DNA of 11,681 bases from NCBI GenBank assembly GCA_026197195.1, contig JAPHUG010000277.1:1-11681 (forward strand). The letters run 5' to 3'. Numbering within the stretch: position 1 is the stretch's first letter; each line of letters begins with the position of its first letter. Source of the stretch: Sedimenticola sp. Lineage in GTDB: Bacteria; Pseudomonadota; Gammaproteobacteria; Chromatiales; Chromatiaceae. This document shows, piece by piece, positions 1-7,005 of this stretch. A program made the position numbers and the translations under genes. Under the pieces are notes generated by a model, which saw only the letters and a list, made by a program, of their open reading frames with translations, ran no database searches and was not told the origin of the DNA.

Positions 1-1023
1 GCTACCCTAGAGTATCGACTGGAAGACACCGAACACAGTGTGGAAGATGCGCTGGTTGGCAAGGTGCCGCCCGGTTCCAAGCTCTATAAGACCCGCGATG
101 GTCGGCCGATTCTGTTGAAGAAACGGGTGATTGTGACCGGTAACCAGATTACCGATGCCTCCTCCGGATTTGATCAGCGCAGTGGTGGTCCTATGGTCTC
201 TGTCAGCCTTGACAGCCAGGGCGCCCGCCGGATGCGTAATGTCACCACGGAAAACGTTAATAAGCCTATGGCGGTGGTCTTTATCGAGACCCGTAAAGAT
301 ACCCGTTTGGTGAATGGCGAGCCGGTTACCCGTAAGGTTCAGGTTGAAGAGGTGATTAGTGTCGCCAATATTCTTGAACCGTTCGGCCGCCGTTTTCAGA
401 CGACCGGTCTTGATAGCCCGGCCGAGGCCCATGATCTGGCCTTGCTGTTACGGGCCGGTGCACTTGCCGCGCCGATCGATATCGTGGAAGAGCGGACGAT
501 TGGCCCAAGCCTTGGTCAGGACAACATCGACCAGGGTTTTGCGTCGGTAGTGATTGGCCTGGCACTGGTCATGGTCTTCATGGCGGTCTATTACCGGGTA
601 TTTGGTCTGGTGGCCAATCTGGCGCTGTTGATGAACCTGGTGTTTATTGTTGCTGTCCTCTCCATGTTGCAGGCGACTCTAACCTTGCCTGGTATTGCCG
701 GTATCGTCTTGACCGTGGGTATGGCGGTGGATGCCAATGTATTGATCTTTGAACGTATTCGGGAAGAGATTCGGGTTGGCAGTACGCCTCAGGCCAGTAT
801 CTATGCCGGTTATGAAAAGGCGCTGTCGACCATCGTGGATGCCAATATCACGACGCTGATTGCTGCCGTGGTGCTGTTTAGTTTTGGTACCGGACCTATC
901 AAAGGCTTCGCTGTGACGCTGTTCATTGGCATCCTGACCTCCATGTTTACTGCCATTGTCGGTACGCGTGCTGTGGTTAACCTGATCTATGGCGGCAAGC
1001 GGGTCGCCAAACTAAGTATCTGA
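1..1023 (+). CDS. secD: Protein translocase subunit SecD, 3' part (5' end outside window)
   Basis: SecD partners SecF (and YajC) as the inner-membrane accessory complex that uses the proton motive force to help pull secreted proteins through SecYEG on the periplasmic side. The reading frame is open from base 1, so the gene starts before the window; 340 codons plus a TGA stop are present, roughly the C-terminal 55% of a usual ~615-residue SecD. The first ~165 residues are the end of the large periplasmic region (P1 head and base). They are followed by hydrophobic segments, including the family signature [19 protein letters not shown] near residues 233-251, with the conserved Asp in a transmembrane helix implicated in proton coupling. 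SecF starts 14 bases after the stop, so the two are an operon. Identity is very secure; only the start is unseen. Confidence 0.97.
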   Translation, partial: ATLEYRLEDTEHSVEDALVGKVPPGSKLYKTRDGRPILLKKRVIVTGNQITDASSGFDQRSGGPMVSVSLDSQGARRMRNVTTENVNKPMAVVFIETRKDTRLVNGEPVTRKVQVEEVISVANILEPFGRRFQTTGLDSPAEAHDLALLLRAGALAAPIDIVEERTIGPSLGQDNIDQGFASVVIGLALVMVFMAVYYRVFGLVANLALLMNLVFIVAVLSMLQATLTLPGIAGIVLTVGMAVDANVLIFERIREEIRVGSTPQASIYAGYEKALSTIVDANITTLIAAVVLFSFGTGPIKGFAVTLFIGILTSMFTAIVGTRAVVNLIYGGKRVAKLSI

Positions 1024-1037
1024 GTAGAGCAACGCTG

Positions 1038-1976
1038 ATGCAGATCTTTAAAAAGAATACTCATATTGATTTCATGGGCAAGCGTAAGCTGGCCATGTAT
1101 CTCTCCATTGCACTGATGCTTGTTGCTTTGGGTTCCATTGTTGCCAGAGGCCTGAGCCTGGGCATCGATTTTACCGGGGGTACCCTGGTTGAGGTGGGCT
1201 ATCAGGAGGCGGTTGAGCTTGCCAGTGTCAGGGAGGCGCTTCAGTCAGGCGGATTCAGTGACGCCACGGTACAACACTTTGGCACGTCCAAAGATGTACT
1301 GGTGAGACTGGCACCACAAGAGAACCTGCAGGGTGCTGAGCTGAGCGATCGGGCCTTTATGGCCCTCAAGCAGGCCACTGCCGGTGAGGCAACGCTACGT
1401 AGGGTGGAGTTTGTTGGACCGCAGGTGGGTGATGAGCTGACCGAAGATGGTGGTCTGGCCATGCTCTATGCATTGATGGGTATTCTGGTCTATGTGGCGC
1501 TGCGTTTTGAATACCGTTTCGCGATTGGTTCGGTTATTGCTCTGGTGCATGATGTTCTGATTACTATTGGTATCTTTTCCCTGTTTCAGATCGAGTTTGA
1601 TCTGACAGTGCTGGCGGCTGTGCTGGCAGTAATTGGTTACTCGCTGAATGACACCATTGTGGTGTATGACCGTATTCGTGAAAATTTTCGTAGAATGCGT
1701 AAGGGCAGCGCCGAGTCGATTATTAATAGCTCACTGAATCAAACCTTGTCACGTACCTTGATGACCTCGTTGACCACCTTGCTGGTGTTGGCCGCGTTGT
1801 TCATCTTTGGTGGTGAGATTATTCACGGTTTCGCCTTTGCCTTGATTATAGGTGTGCTGGTTGGTACATACTCTTCCATTTATGTTGCGAGTACGGCGGT
1901 ACTGATGCTTGGGATCAGCAAGGCTGATCTGATGCCAGTGGTTAAAGAGGGTGGTGAGGTAGACGCTGAACCCTAG
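1038..1976 (+). CDS. secF: Protein translocase subunit SecF
   Basis: Inner-membrane partner of SecD in proton-driven protein export. The protein has 312 residues, close to the usual ~310-325. It begins with a short basic cytoplasmic stretch (MQIFKKNTHIDFMGKRK), then a first membrane helix, then the SecD/SecF signature GIDFTGGTLVEV at about residues 42-53. A periplasmic P1 domain follows up to about residue 133, then five more hydrophobic segments. The motif VIGYSLNDTIVVYDRIRENF around residues 198-217 is the SecF counterpart of the SecD transmembrane Asp motif. The ATG at 1038 fits the family N-terminus; upstream there is only a weak GAG purine stretch, suggesting translational coupling to secD. 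The C-terminal tail after the last helix is short and acidic. A hairpin terminator follows 16 bases after the stop. Confidence 0.97.
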   Translation: MQIFKKNTHIDFMGKRKLAMYLSIALMLVALGSIVARGLSLGIDFTGGTLVEVGYQEAVELASVREALQSGGFSDATVQHFGTSKDVLVRLAPQENLQGAELSDRAFMALKQATAGEATLRRVEFVGPQVGDELTEDGGLAMLYALMGILVYVALRFEYRFAIGSVIALVHDVLITIGIFSLFQIEFDLTVLAAVLAVIGYSLNDTIVVYDRIRENFRRMRKGSAESIINSSLNQTLSRTLMTSLTTLLVLAALFIFGGEIIHGFAFALIIGVLVGTYSSIYVASTAVLMLGISKADLMPVVKEGGEVDAEP

Positions 1977-1992
1977 CGCTGCAGATGTTTAC

Positions 1993-2030
1993 AAAAAAGC
2001 GCGACGATAGTGATATCGCCGCGCTTTTTT
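1993..2030. terminator. Bidirectional rho-independent terminator after secF
   Basis: Left arm 1993-2008 (AAAAAAGCGCGACGAT) pairs with right arm 2015-2030 (ATCGCCGCGCTTTTTT). This gives 16 pairs with a single A/C mismatch, plus an extra A-T pair at 2009/2014 closing a GTGA (GNRA-type) tetraloop. A G+C-rich core is followed by eight T on the + strand (2025-2032). The run of six A at 1993-1998 provides a U tract on the opposite strand, so it can also end transcripts of the leftward gene stopping at 2048. The convergent gene arrangement fits this double use. Confidence 0.93.
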
Positions 2031-2047
2031 TTGTCTGACCTGTAGGG

Positions 2048-2293
2048 TTATCCGCAGGCGCGTTTGAGCCCGGGGAAATTGATCACATCTGCTTTGGTTT
2101 TGTCATCGATGGCTTGAGATTGTTGATGCACCGGTTTTTGATCGGGACGGATTTCCAGGATCTCGAATTCTCCGCTGTGAGCGGAGAAAGATGACTCCAG
2201 AGAGAGTTCAAACAAGCCATCTAACACGTCACGCATGATCAGCTCCAGTGCGCGATCACTGACGGCTGTTTTTGTATCCGGGGTTTCCTTCAT
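2048..2293 (-). CDS. Small uncharacterised protein, 81 residues
   Basis: I do not recognise this protein. The frame runs from an ATG at 2293-2291 (reverse strand) to TAA at 2048-2050. In the message, purine-rich GGAG and GAGG stretches lie about 6-14 bases before the ATG, a plausible ribosome binding site. The product is soluble-looking, with no signal peptide or membrane segment. Residues ~12-35 look helical (SDRALELIMRDVLDGLFELS). Residues ~43-50 (EFEILEIR) could form a strand, and the tail is polar, ending in LKRACG with a lone Cys at residue 80. The gene is co-directional with suhB but 167 bases downstream, and it ends just before the bidirectional terminator. That placement, a ribosome site and a clean gap on both sides support a real gene; lack of a recognised family lowers certainty. 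Confidence 0.5.
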   Translation of the reverse strand: MKETPDTKTAVSDRALELIMRDVLDGLFELSLESSFSAHSGEFEILEIRPDQKPVHQQSQAIDDKTKADVINFPGLKRACG

Positions 2294-2460
2294 GTGCCCT
2301 CATCTCCAGTCGATGCAGGGAGGATAGAATCCTCGCTGATTTAATCCGGTTATCGGGCTGCCGGCGGAAAACTTGAGGGGCTGTGTAAGAATTGTGAACG
2401 GGTTGGTGGTCTCTCCTGCACAGTCTGATTTATATCAAGCTGCGCAGGAACTCAGGGTGA
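2294..2460. other. Intergenic gap between suhB and the small ORF
   Basis: 167 bases between two leftward genes. It holds a long imperfect hairpin (2413-2450, listed separately) just after suhB. On the reverse strand I see only weak promoter-like matches, such as CACAAT at 2396-2391, and nothing convincing as a -35 element. No further ORF or repeat is visible. Confidence 0.6.
2413..2450 (-). repeat. Long hairpin in the suhB 3' untranslated region
   Basis: Read on the reverse strand, 2450-2440 (TTCCTGCGCAG) pairs with 2423-2413 (CTGTGCAGGAG) over 11 pairs. After one C/A mismatch (2439/2424), TTGAT (2438-2434) pairs with ATCAG (2429-2425), leaving an ATAA loop. Three pairs are G-U wobbles when read as reverse-strand RNA but would be A/C mismatches on the + strand. 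That indicates the leftward transcript is the one that folds. It begins 10 bases after the suhB stop. No U run follows, so it is not a standard intrinsic terminator; an mRNA 3'-end stabilising or processing structure is more likely. Confidence 0.7.
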
Positions 2461-3258
2461 TCAGGAGCGAATGCGGTCCGTCAGGTGGGGGCGAATAGCT
2501 GTGGCCATTGCGGAATGAATACGCAGGCCACCCGCGATCAGATTGCCGGTCTCAAGGAAGCGACCACCACCGCCGATATCAGAAACTGTTCCTCCAGCCT
2601 CTTTGACCAGCAGGGCGCCTGCGGCAAAATCCCACTCCGACAGGCCCAGTTCCCAGAAGCCATCCAGGCGTCCGGCGGCCACATAAGCCAGATCCAGTGC
2701 GGCTGAACCGGGGCGTCGAATGCCTGCGGTATCCTTTATCAGATCCCGGAACATGCCGAGGTAAGCGTCCAGATTGGATTGGTCACGGAAAGGGAAACCG
2801 GTGCCCAGCAGGGCGCCTTGCAGGCCCTTGCGGCTGGTTACCCGTAGTCTACGGTCATTGAGCAGGGAGCCATCCCCACGGGTGGCCGTAAACATTTCGT
2901 CACGTAGTGGATCGTAAACCAGGCCATGCTCCAATACCCCTTTGTGTTTCAGGGCGATAGAGATGGAGAACTGTGGGAATCCATGCAGATAGTTTGTGGT
3001 GCCATCGAGCGGGTCGATAATCCACTGGTACTCATTGCCATCCTGTCGTCCACTCTCTTCAGCCAGAATGGAATGATTGGGATAGGAGCTGCGAAGGGTA
3101 TCGATAATGGCCTGCTCAGAAGCCTTATCCACCTCGGACACAAAGTCATTCATACCCTTCTGTGTGATGGTAAGGGTATCGGTTCGCTCGTAATAACGGA
3201 GTAGTATGTTGCCGGCGCTACGGGCTGCGCGGACAGCGATATTCATCATTGGGTGCAT
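2461..3258 (-). CDS. suhB: SuhB, inositol-1-monophosphatase family protein
   Basis: Member of the Mg2+-dependent inositol monophosphatase family. E. coli SuhB hydrolyses inositol-1-phosphate and also joins the NusA-containing rRNA antitermination complex. The protein has 265 residues with the expected metal-site motifs: Glu67-Glu68 in LAEESG, Asp82 and Asp85 in IDPLDGTTNY, and Asp210 in SEWDFAAG. The segment GSAALDLAYVAAGRLDGF at residues 184-201 is also family-typical. The ATG at 3258-3256 was chosen because MHPMMNIAVRAAR matches the family N-terminus. The frame stays open 69 codons further upstream, but that extension would overlap trmJ and resembles nothing known. A second ATG follows four codons later (MMNIA). 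No clear Shine-Dalgarno is visible. The gene is divergent from trmJ, as in E. coli and Pseudomonas. Confidence 0.96.
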   Translation of the reverse strand: MHPMMNIAVRAARSAGNILLRYYERTDTLTITQKGMNDFVSEVDKASEQAIIDTLRSSYPNHSILAEESGRQDGNEYQWIIDPLDGTTNYLHGFPQFSISIALKHKGVLEHGLVYDPLRDEMFTATRGDGSLLNDRRLRVTSRKGLQGALLGTGFPFRDQSNLDAYLGMFRDLIKDTAGIRRPGSAALDLAYVAAGRLDGFWELGLSEWDFAAGALLVKEAGGTVSDIGGGGRFLETGNLIAGGLRIHSAMATAIRPHLTDRIRS

Positions 3259-3382
3259 GGGCGTGGAAGATACATGAACAGCGGCCGCATATAAAGAGAA
3301 AATGCGGTGTTGAACGAGATTTTTCGCTTCTCTCCCTCTAGATGGCTGAGAAAATGCCCGGATTGATGTACGCTTCGCACCT
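3259..3382. promoter_or_regulatory. Divergent suhB/trmJ intergenic region
   Basis: 124 bases between two divergent starts must hold the promoters for both genes. I could not find a convincing -35/-10 pair for either direction. Toward suhB there is an A/T-rich TTTATATG (reverse strand, about 3290-3297) that could be a -10 element, but its -35 partner is poor. Toward trmJ, TTGAAC at 3310-3315 resembles a -35 element but no -10 lies at 16-18 bases. Confidence 0.4.
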
Positions 3383-4111
3383 ATGCTGAAAAACATCAAA
3401 ATTGTCCTTATTGAGACAACCCATCCCGGGAATATTGGCGCAGCCGCTCGGGCTATGAAAAACATGGCTTTGGAAAACCTCTGCCTGGTTTCTCCGCACT
3501 GCTATCCCAGCGCTGAAGCCACGGCCAGGGCTGCAGGTGCAGACAGCATCTTGGCGCAGTGCCAGGTCTATGATTCCCTTGATGAAGCTATCCGGGGATG
3601 CCGTTTGGTTGTGGGTGCCAGTGCGCGATTGCGTACGGTCGACTGGCCTCAGGTGAGGCCGCGGGAGTGTGCCGAAAAGGTCTGGGCTGAGGCCGCGCAG
3701 GGAGAAGTGGCCATTTTATTTGGGCGGGAGAGTTCCGGGTTGCGTAACAGCGAGTTGGACCGATGCCAATACCTGGTTCATATACCCGCTAACCCGGAAT
3801 ACAGTTCGCTTAATATTGCCCAGGCCCTGCAGGTTATCGCCTATGAGGTGCACCTACAGTCCCTTGCTTCAGCAGAACCTGTTGCTGATACGGTGGAAAA
3901 TGTGGCACCTGCTGAGGCAATGGAGGGCTTTTTTCAGCATTTGCAGCAGACGATGGAAGATACCGGTTTTAGCAATCCACAGCAGTCGGAAAAGCTTCAG
4001 CGACGCCTGCGCCGTCTGTTTTTTCGAGCCAGACCGGACCAGGAAGAGCTGAATATCCTGCGTGGCATCCTGAGTGCCGCACAAGGCCGTAAATCAATGC
4101 GGCGAGACTGA
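3383..4111 (+). CDS. trmJ: tRNA (cytidine/uridine-2'-O-)-methyltransferase TrmJ
   Basis: SPOUT-class enzyme that uses S-adenosylmethionine to methylate the ribose 2'-O at position 32 of several tRNAs. The 242-residue protein matches E. coli TrmJ in length and layout. The N-terminus MLKNIKIVLIETTHPGNIG leads into AARAMKNM, with the conserved Arg23. The knotted catalytic core shows LFGRESSGL at residues 112-120 and PANPEYSSLNIAQALQVIAY at 135-154. After a variable acidic linker (~160-180), the C-terminal helical domain ends with RRLFFRARPDQEELNILRGI, a conserved TrmJ feature. It is the first + strand gene after suhB. A 136-base gap separates it from cysE, so cysE may have its own promoter. In E. 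coli trmJ directly precedes iscR; here cysE lies between. Confidence 0.96.
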   Translation: MLKNIKIVLIETTHPGNIGAAARAMKNMALENLCLVSPHCYPSAEATARAAGADSILAQCQVYDSLDEAIRGCRLVVGASARLRTVDWPQVRPRECAEKVWAEAAQGEVAILFGRESSGLRNSELDRCQYLVHIPANPEYSSLNIAQALQVIAYEVHLQSLASAEPVADTVENVAPAEAMEGFFQHLQQTMEDTGFSNPQQSEKLQRRLRRLFFRARPDQEELNILRGILSAAQGRKSMRRD

Positions 4112-4146
4112 CGTACCTCTTTTCCCAGGAAAAATAAGCCTATTCA

Positions 4147-4203
4147 TGGTCAGTAATATAGATGCTGGTCAGTCGGGAAAATAATCGAGTAGAATAGTCG
4201 GGA
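4147..4203 (+). promoter_or_regulatory. Candidate cysE promoter with tandem IscR-like half-sites
   Basis: AGTCGGGA occurs at 4171-4178 and again at 4196-4203, exactly 25 bases apart. Both copies are preceded by a pyrimidine, so each fits the eight positions YAGTCRRS of the right half of the type 1 IscR motif. Neither has a matching left half. TGGTCAGT is also repeated at 4147-4154 and 4166-4173. A weak promoter fits here: TGGTCA (4166-4171), 18 bases, TAGAAT (4190-4195). The repeats are seen directly; their function is inferred. Confidence 0.35.
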
Positions 4204-4247
4204 TTAACTAGAACCCGCATTGTGCCGGTTGTAACAGGATTTTCTGA

Positions 4248-5075
4248 ATGTTTTCTCGACTCAAAGAAGATATTGCCAGTGTTTTCGACCGTGACCCTGC
4301 GGCACGAAATGCCTTTGATGTGCTGACAACCTATCCCGGACTGCATGCGCTCCTGATGCATCGCCTGACCCATTGGTTATGGAATATTGGCCTCTGCTGG
4401 CTTGCCAGGGTACTTTCCACCTTTGCCCGCTGGATTACCGGTATTGAAATTCACCCTGGTGCCACAATTGGTCGGCGCTTTTTCATCGATCACGGTATGG
4501 GTGTAGTGATTGGTGAGACCGCCGTAATCGGAGATGATTGCACGCTTTATCATGGTGTGACGCTTGGTGGAACCAGTTGGCAGAAAGGTAAGCGTCACCC
4601 CACATTGGGTAAAAACGTGGTGGTGGGTGCTGGTGCCAAGGTATTGGGTCCGATTGAAGTGGGGGATGGCGCACGAATTGGCTCTAATGCCGTCGTTTTA
4701 AAGGCCGTCCCGCCAGGTACCACTGTGGTCGGAGTGCCAGGGCGGCTTATTGAAACCTCGGCGTCGACCGACGACTCACACCGCTCAGAAATGGCGGAAA
4801 AGATGGGTTTTGATGCCTACGGTGCCACCAGTGACGCTCCCGACCCTGTGGCACATGCAATCAACTGTATGCTGGATCATATCCACGTCATGGATCAGCG
4901 GATGCAGTCGATGTGCCAGATGCTTAAACGGGTGAATGAAGAGTATCCTGATCTGGATATTCCCGAGATTGATGCCTGCGAAATTGCCTCAACAGCTGAA
5001 GAATTACTTAAAATACAAAGAGATGGCAAGTCTGTGTCGGGCCATACAGAGGCTGAAGATGCTGCCCCTAAATAG
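4248..5075 (+). CDS. cysE: Serine O-acetyltransferase (short EpsC/CysE2-like type)
   Basis: Transfers acetyl from acetyl-CoA to L-serine, giving O-acetylserine, the precursor of cysteine. The protein has 275 residues: a short helical N-terminus (~1-60), then a left-handed beta-helix of hexapeptide repeats (~66-165). Likely catalytic residues are Asp81-His82 in [16 protein letters not shown] and His117 in KGKRHP; VTLGGT and VVGVPGR are the other family marks. The N-terminal domain is shorter than in E. coli CysE (273 residues, longer head). A ~105-residue extra C-terminal region follows, with helices around 195-250 and the end [13 protein letters not shown] at 4236-4239 is 8 bases before the ATG. 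The stop codon lies inside the IscR operator of the next gene. Placement next to the cysteine desulfurase operon resembles cysE2 in Azotobacter. Enzyme identity is firm; the tail's role is unknown. Confidence 0.94.
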   Translation: MFSRLKEDIASVFDRDPAARNAFDVLTTYPGLHALLMHRLTHWLWNIGLCWLARVLSTFARWITGIEIHPGATIGRRFFIDHGMGVVIGETAVIGDDCTLYHGVTLGGTSWQKGKRHPTLGKNVVVGAGAKVLGPIEVGDGARIGSNAVVLKAVPPGTTVVGVPGRLIETSASTDDSHRSEMAEKMGFDAYGATSDAPDPVAHAINCMLDHIHVMDQRMQSMCQMLKRVNEEYPDLDIPEIDACEIASTAEELLKIQRDGKSVSGHTEAEDAAPK

Positions 5076-5096
5076 TTGACTGATTCAGTCAGGTAT
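5072..5096 (+). promoter_or_regulatory. Type 1 IscR operator in the iscR promoter
   Basis: The 25-base imperfect palindrome has left half ATAGTTGACT (5072-5081), centre GATTC (5082-5086) and right half AGTCAGGTAT (5087-5096). It agrees with every position of the type 1 IscR consensus as I recall it from E. coli (left ATASYYGACT, right AGTCRRSTAT). It covers the -35 hexamer, so bound [2Fe-2S]-IscR would block RNA polymerase. Its first bases overlap the cysE TAG stop at 5073-5075. Confidence 0.92.
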
Positions 5097-5104
5097 TATA
5101 TATT
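5076..5104 (+). promoter_or_regulatory. Sigma-70 promoter of the isc operon
   Basis: A -35 element TTGACT (5076-5081, 5 of 6) is followed after exactly 17 bases by a -10 element TATATT (5099-5104, 5 of 6). Transcription would begin near 5111, giving a leader of about 25 bases. That leader contains AAGGAG at 5122-5127, 8 bases before the GTG start of iscR. The -35 lies inside the IscR operator. Confidence 0.85.
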
Positions 5105-5135
5105 AGCGACATCAAATATTTAAGGAGTATCTGCT

Positions 5136-5654
5136 GTGAGGTTAACCACCAAAGGACGCTATGCAGTCACTGCGATGTTGGATCTGGCTTTTCACCAGGG
5201 CCAGGGTCCTATTACCTTGGCAGATATTGCTGAACGGCAGGGTATCTCTCTTTCTTATCTGGAACAACTTTTTTCACGGCTTCGCAAGAAACTACTGGTA
5301 GCCAGTGTGAGAGGGCCGGGTGGCGGTTACGTGCTGGGTAAAGAGGCCGATCAGATCTTTGTAGCATCAGTCATTACAGCGGTCGACGAGAAAGTGGATA
5401 CCACCCGCTGTGGCGGTAATCACAACTGTCAGGACAATGAGCGTTGTCTTACCCATGATCTCTGGCATGACTTGAGTGATCAGATTTTCGATTACCTCAA
5501 CCGCATCAGTCTCCATGATCTGATGGAGCGTCGGGGCGTTAAGAAAGTCGCACAAAGACAGGATGAGGAGAAGCAGAAGGCTGCTGCTGAGCCTGCTGCC
5601 TCGGCAGATGTAAAGTTTAGCGTTACAACGGCGGGTTCAGGCGTGCGCGCCTGA
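5136..5654 (+). CDS. iscR: Iron-sulfur cluster regulator IscR
   Basis: Rrf2-family transcription factor that represses its own operon when it holds a [2Fe-2S] cluster and relieves repression when clusters are scarce. The 172-residue protein starts at a GTG supported by AAGGAG 8 bases upstream and by the family N-terminus [18 protein letters not shown]. Winged-helix DNA-binding residues lie in ~1-65, with the wing [12 protein letters not shown] at 57-68. All cluster ligands are present at the E. coli positions: Cys92, Cys98, Cys104 and His107. After residue ~140 comes an Ala/Lys/Glu-rich tail, making it about 10 residues longer than E. coli IscR. The operator overlapping its promoter supports autoregulation. 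iscS follows after 33 bases. Confidence 0.97.
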   Translation: MRLTTKGRYAVTAMLDLAFHQGQGPITLADIAERQGISLSYLEQLFSRLRKKLLVASVRGPGGGYVLGKEADQIFVASVITAVDEKVDTTRCGGNHNCQDNERCLTHDLWHDLSDQIFDYLNRISLHDLMERRGVKKVAQRQDEEKQKAAAEPAASADVKFSVTTAGSGVRA

Positions 5655-5687
5655 TAATTGTCGACTATTAAAGAAATCGGAGTACCA

Positions 5688-6902
5688 ATGAAATTACCCA
5701 TTTACATGGATTACTCAGCAACCACCCCAGTGGATCCACGTGTTGCTGAAAAGATGTGCCAGTTTCTCACCCCTGACGGCAAATTTGGTAACCCCGCTTC
5801 GCGTTCGCATCAGTTTGGCTGGGATGCGGATGAGGCTGTTGAGCAGGCAAGACGCGATGTGGCTGCGCTGTTAAACGCCAATCCGAAGGAGATTGTCTGG
5901 ACCTCCGGTGCTACCGAATCCGATAACCTGGCGATCAAGGGTGCTGCGCATTTCTACCAGCGACAGGGTAAGCACATCATCACCTGCAAGACCGAACACA
6001 AGGCGGTGCTGGATACTTGTCGGCAATTGGAACGTGAAGGCTTCGAGGTAACCTATCTGGATCCGGAGTCCAATGGTCTGATTGACTTGGGTAAACTGGA
6101 AGCTGCCATGCGTGATGACACCATTTTGGTCTCAATCATGCACGTCAATAATGAGATTGGCGTGGTACAGGATATTGAAGCGATTGGTGAGATGACACGG
6201 GCTCGTAAAATCCTGTTTCATGTGGATGCCGCGCAAAGTGCGGGAAAGATCCCCTTGGATATGGAGCGTGCCAAGGTTGATTTGCTGTCTCTTTCAGCAC
6301 ACAAGATTTATGGGCCCAAAGGTATCGGTGCGCTCTATGTCAGACGCAAGCCGCGTGTGCGCCTGGAGGCGCAGATGCATGGTGGCGGGCATGAGCGTGG
6401 TATGCGGTCCGGCACCCTGCCGACCCACCAGATTGTGGGTATGGGTGAGGCCTTCAGGATTGCAAAGGAGGAGATGGCGCAAGAGAATGAGCGAATTATT
6501 CAGCTGCGTGATCGCCTCTGGAATGGCTTCAAGGGGATGGATGAGATCTATCTGAATGGCGACCTGGAACAGCGTGTCGCGGGTAATCTGAATGTCAGTT
6601 TTGCCTATGTCGAGGGTGAATCGCTCATCATGGCACTGAAAGATTTTGCTGTCTCCTCAGGCTCGGCCTGTACCTCGGCCAGTCTTGAACCCAGTTATGT
6701 ATTAAGGGCCATTGGACGTGAAGATGAGTTGGCGCACAGTTCAATACGCTTCTCTATTGGCCGCTTTACTACCGAGGAGGAGGTTGATTACGTGATCAAG
6801 ACCATCAGTGACCAGGTTAATCGGTTGCGTGAACTCTCGCCTCTTTGGGATATGTTTAAGGAGGGGGTTGACCTGAAGTCGGTACAGTGGGCAGCACATT
6901 GA
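5688..6902 (+). CDS. iscS: Cysteine desulfurase IscS
   Basis: PLP enzyme that converts L-cysteine to alanine and passes the sulfur, as a persulfide, to IscU and other acceptors such as tRNA thiolation enzymes. The 404 residues equal E. coli IscS in length, with no gaps in numbering. The PLP-binding Lys206 sits in [10 protein letters not shown] and the PLP-stacking His104 in KTEHKAV. The persulfide-carrying Cys328 sits in [14 protein letters not shown] on the mobile loop. The C-terminus [19 protein letters not shown], an IscU-docking region, is kept. The ATG at 5688 was chosen over one 10 codons upstream because [19 protein letters not shown] is the conserved N-terminus and CGGAG (5678-5682) is 5 bases before it. 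Confidence 0.98.
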   Translation: MKLPIYMDYSATTPVDPRVAEKMCQFLTPDGKFGNPASRSHQFGWDADEAVEQARRDVAALLNANPKEIVWTSGATESDNLAIKGAAHFYQRQGKHIITCKTEHKAVLDTCRQLEREGFEVTYLDPESNGLIDLGKLEAAMRDDTILVSIMHVNNEIGVVQDIEAIGEMTRARKILFHVDAAQSAGKIPLDMERAKVDLLSLSAHKIYGPKGIGALYVRRKPRVRLEAQMHGGGHERGMRSGTLPTHQIVGMGEAFRIAKEEMAQENERIIQLRDRLWNGFKGMDEIYLNGDLEQRVAGNLNVSFAYVEGESLIMALKDFAVSSGSACTSASLEPSYVLRAIGREDELAHSSIRFSIGRFTTEEEVDYVIKTISDQVNRLRELSPLWDMFKEGVDLKSVQWAAH

Positions 6903-7005
6903 TTGGCTGTCGTTAACTGAACGTACTAAAAGGTTTAACCGTTAGCAGTTTAAAAGTGCCTGTGCCTAACTAAAGAACAGGTACCGAATCCGGAGATAAA
7001 TGATT
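6903..7005 (+). other. Structured iscS-iscU intergenic region
   Basis: A 103-base gap, the longest inside the operon. A composite hairpin spans 6915-6950: AACTG (6915-6919) with CAGTT (6946-6950), AACG (6920-6923) with CGTT (6940-6943) and TAAA (6927-6930) with TTTA (6934-6937). These are separated by a two-base bulge and a small internal loop. A second weaker inverted repeat, CCTGT (6959-6963) with ACAGG (6977-6981), follows. The iscU ribosome site CGGAG is at 6991-6995. No ORF or U-tract is visible. Confidence 0.5.

Noticed and set aside
7..432. A 141-codon open frame opposite secD
   Set aside because: Antisense to a clearly coding SecD region, with no family resemblance and no expected operon context.
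3259..3465. N-terminal extension of suhB by 69 codons
   Set aside because: It would overlap the start of trmJ by about 80 bases and is unlike any SuhB; the internal MHPMMNIA start matches the family exactly.
4120..4133. TTTTC-CCAG-GAAAA palindrome after trmJ as a terminator
   Set aside because: Only five mostly A-T pairs and no U tract after it; too weak to be an intrinsic terminator.
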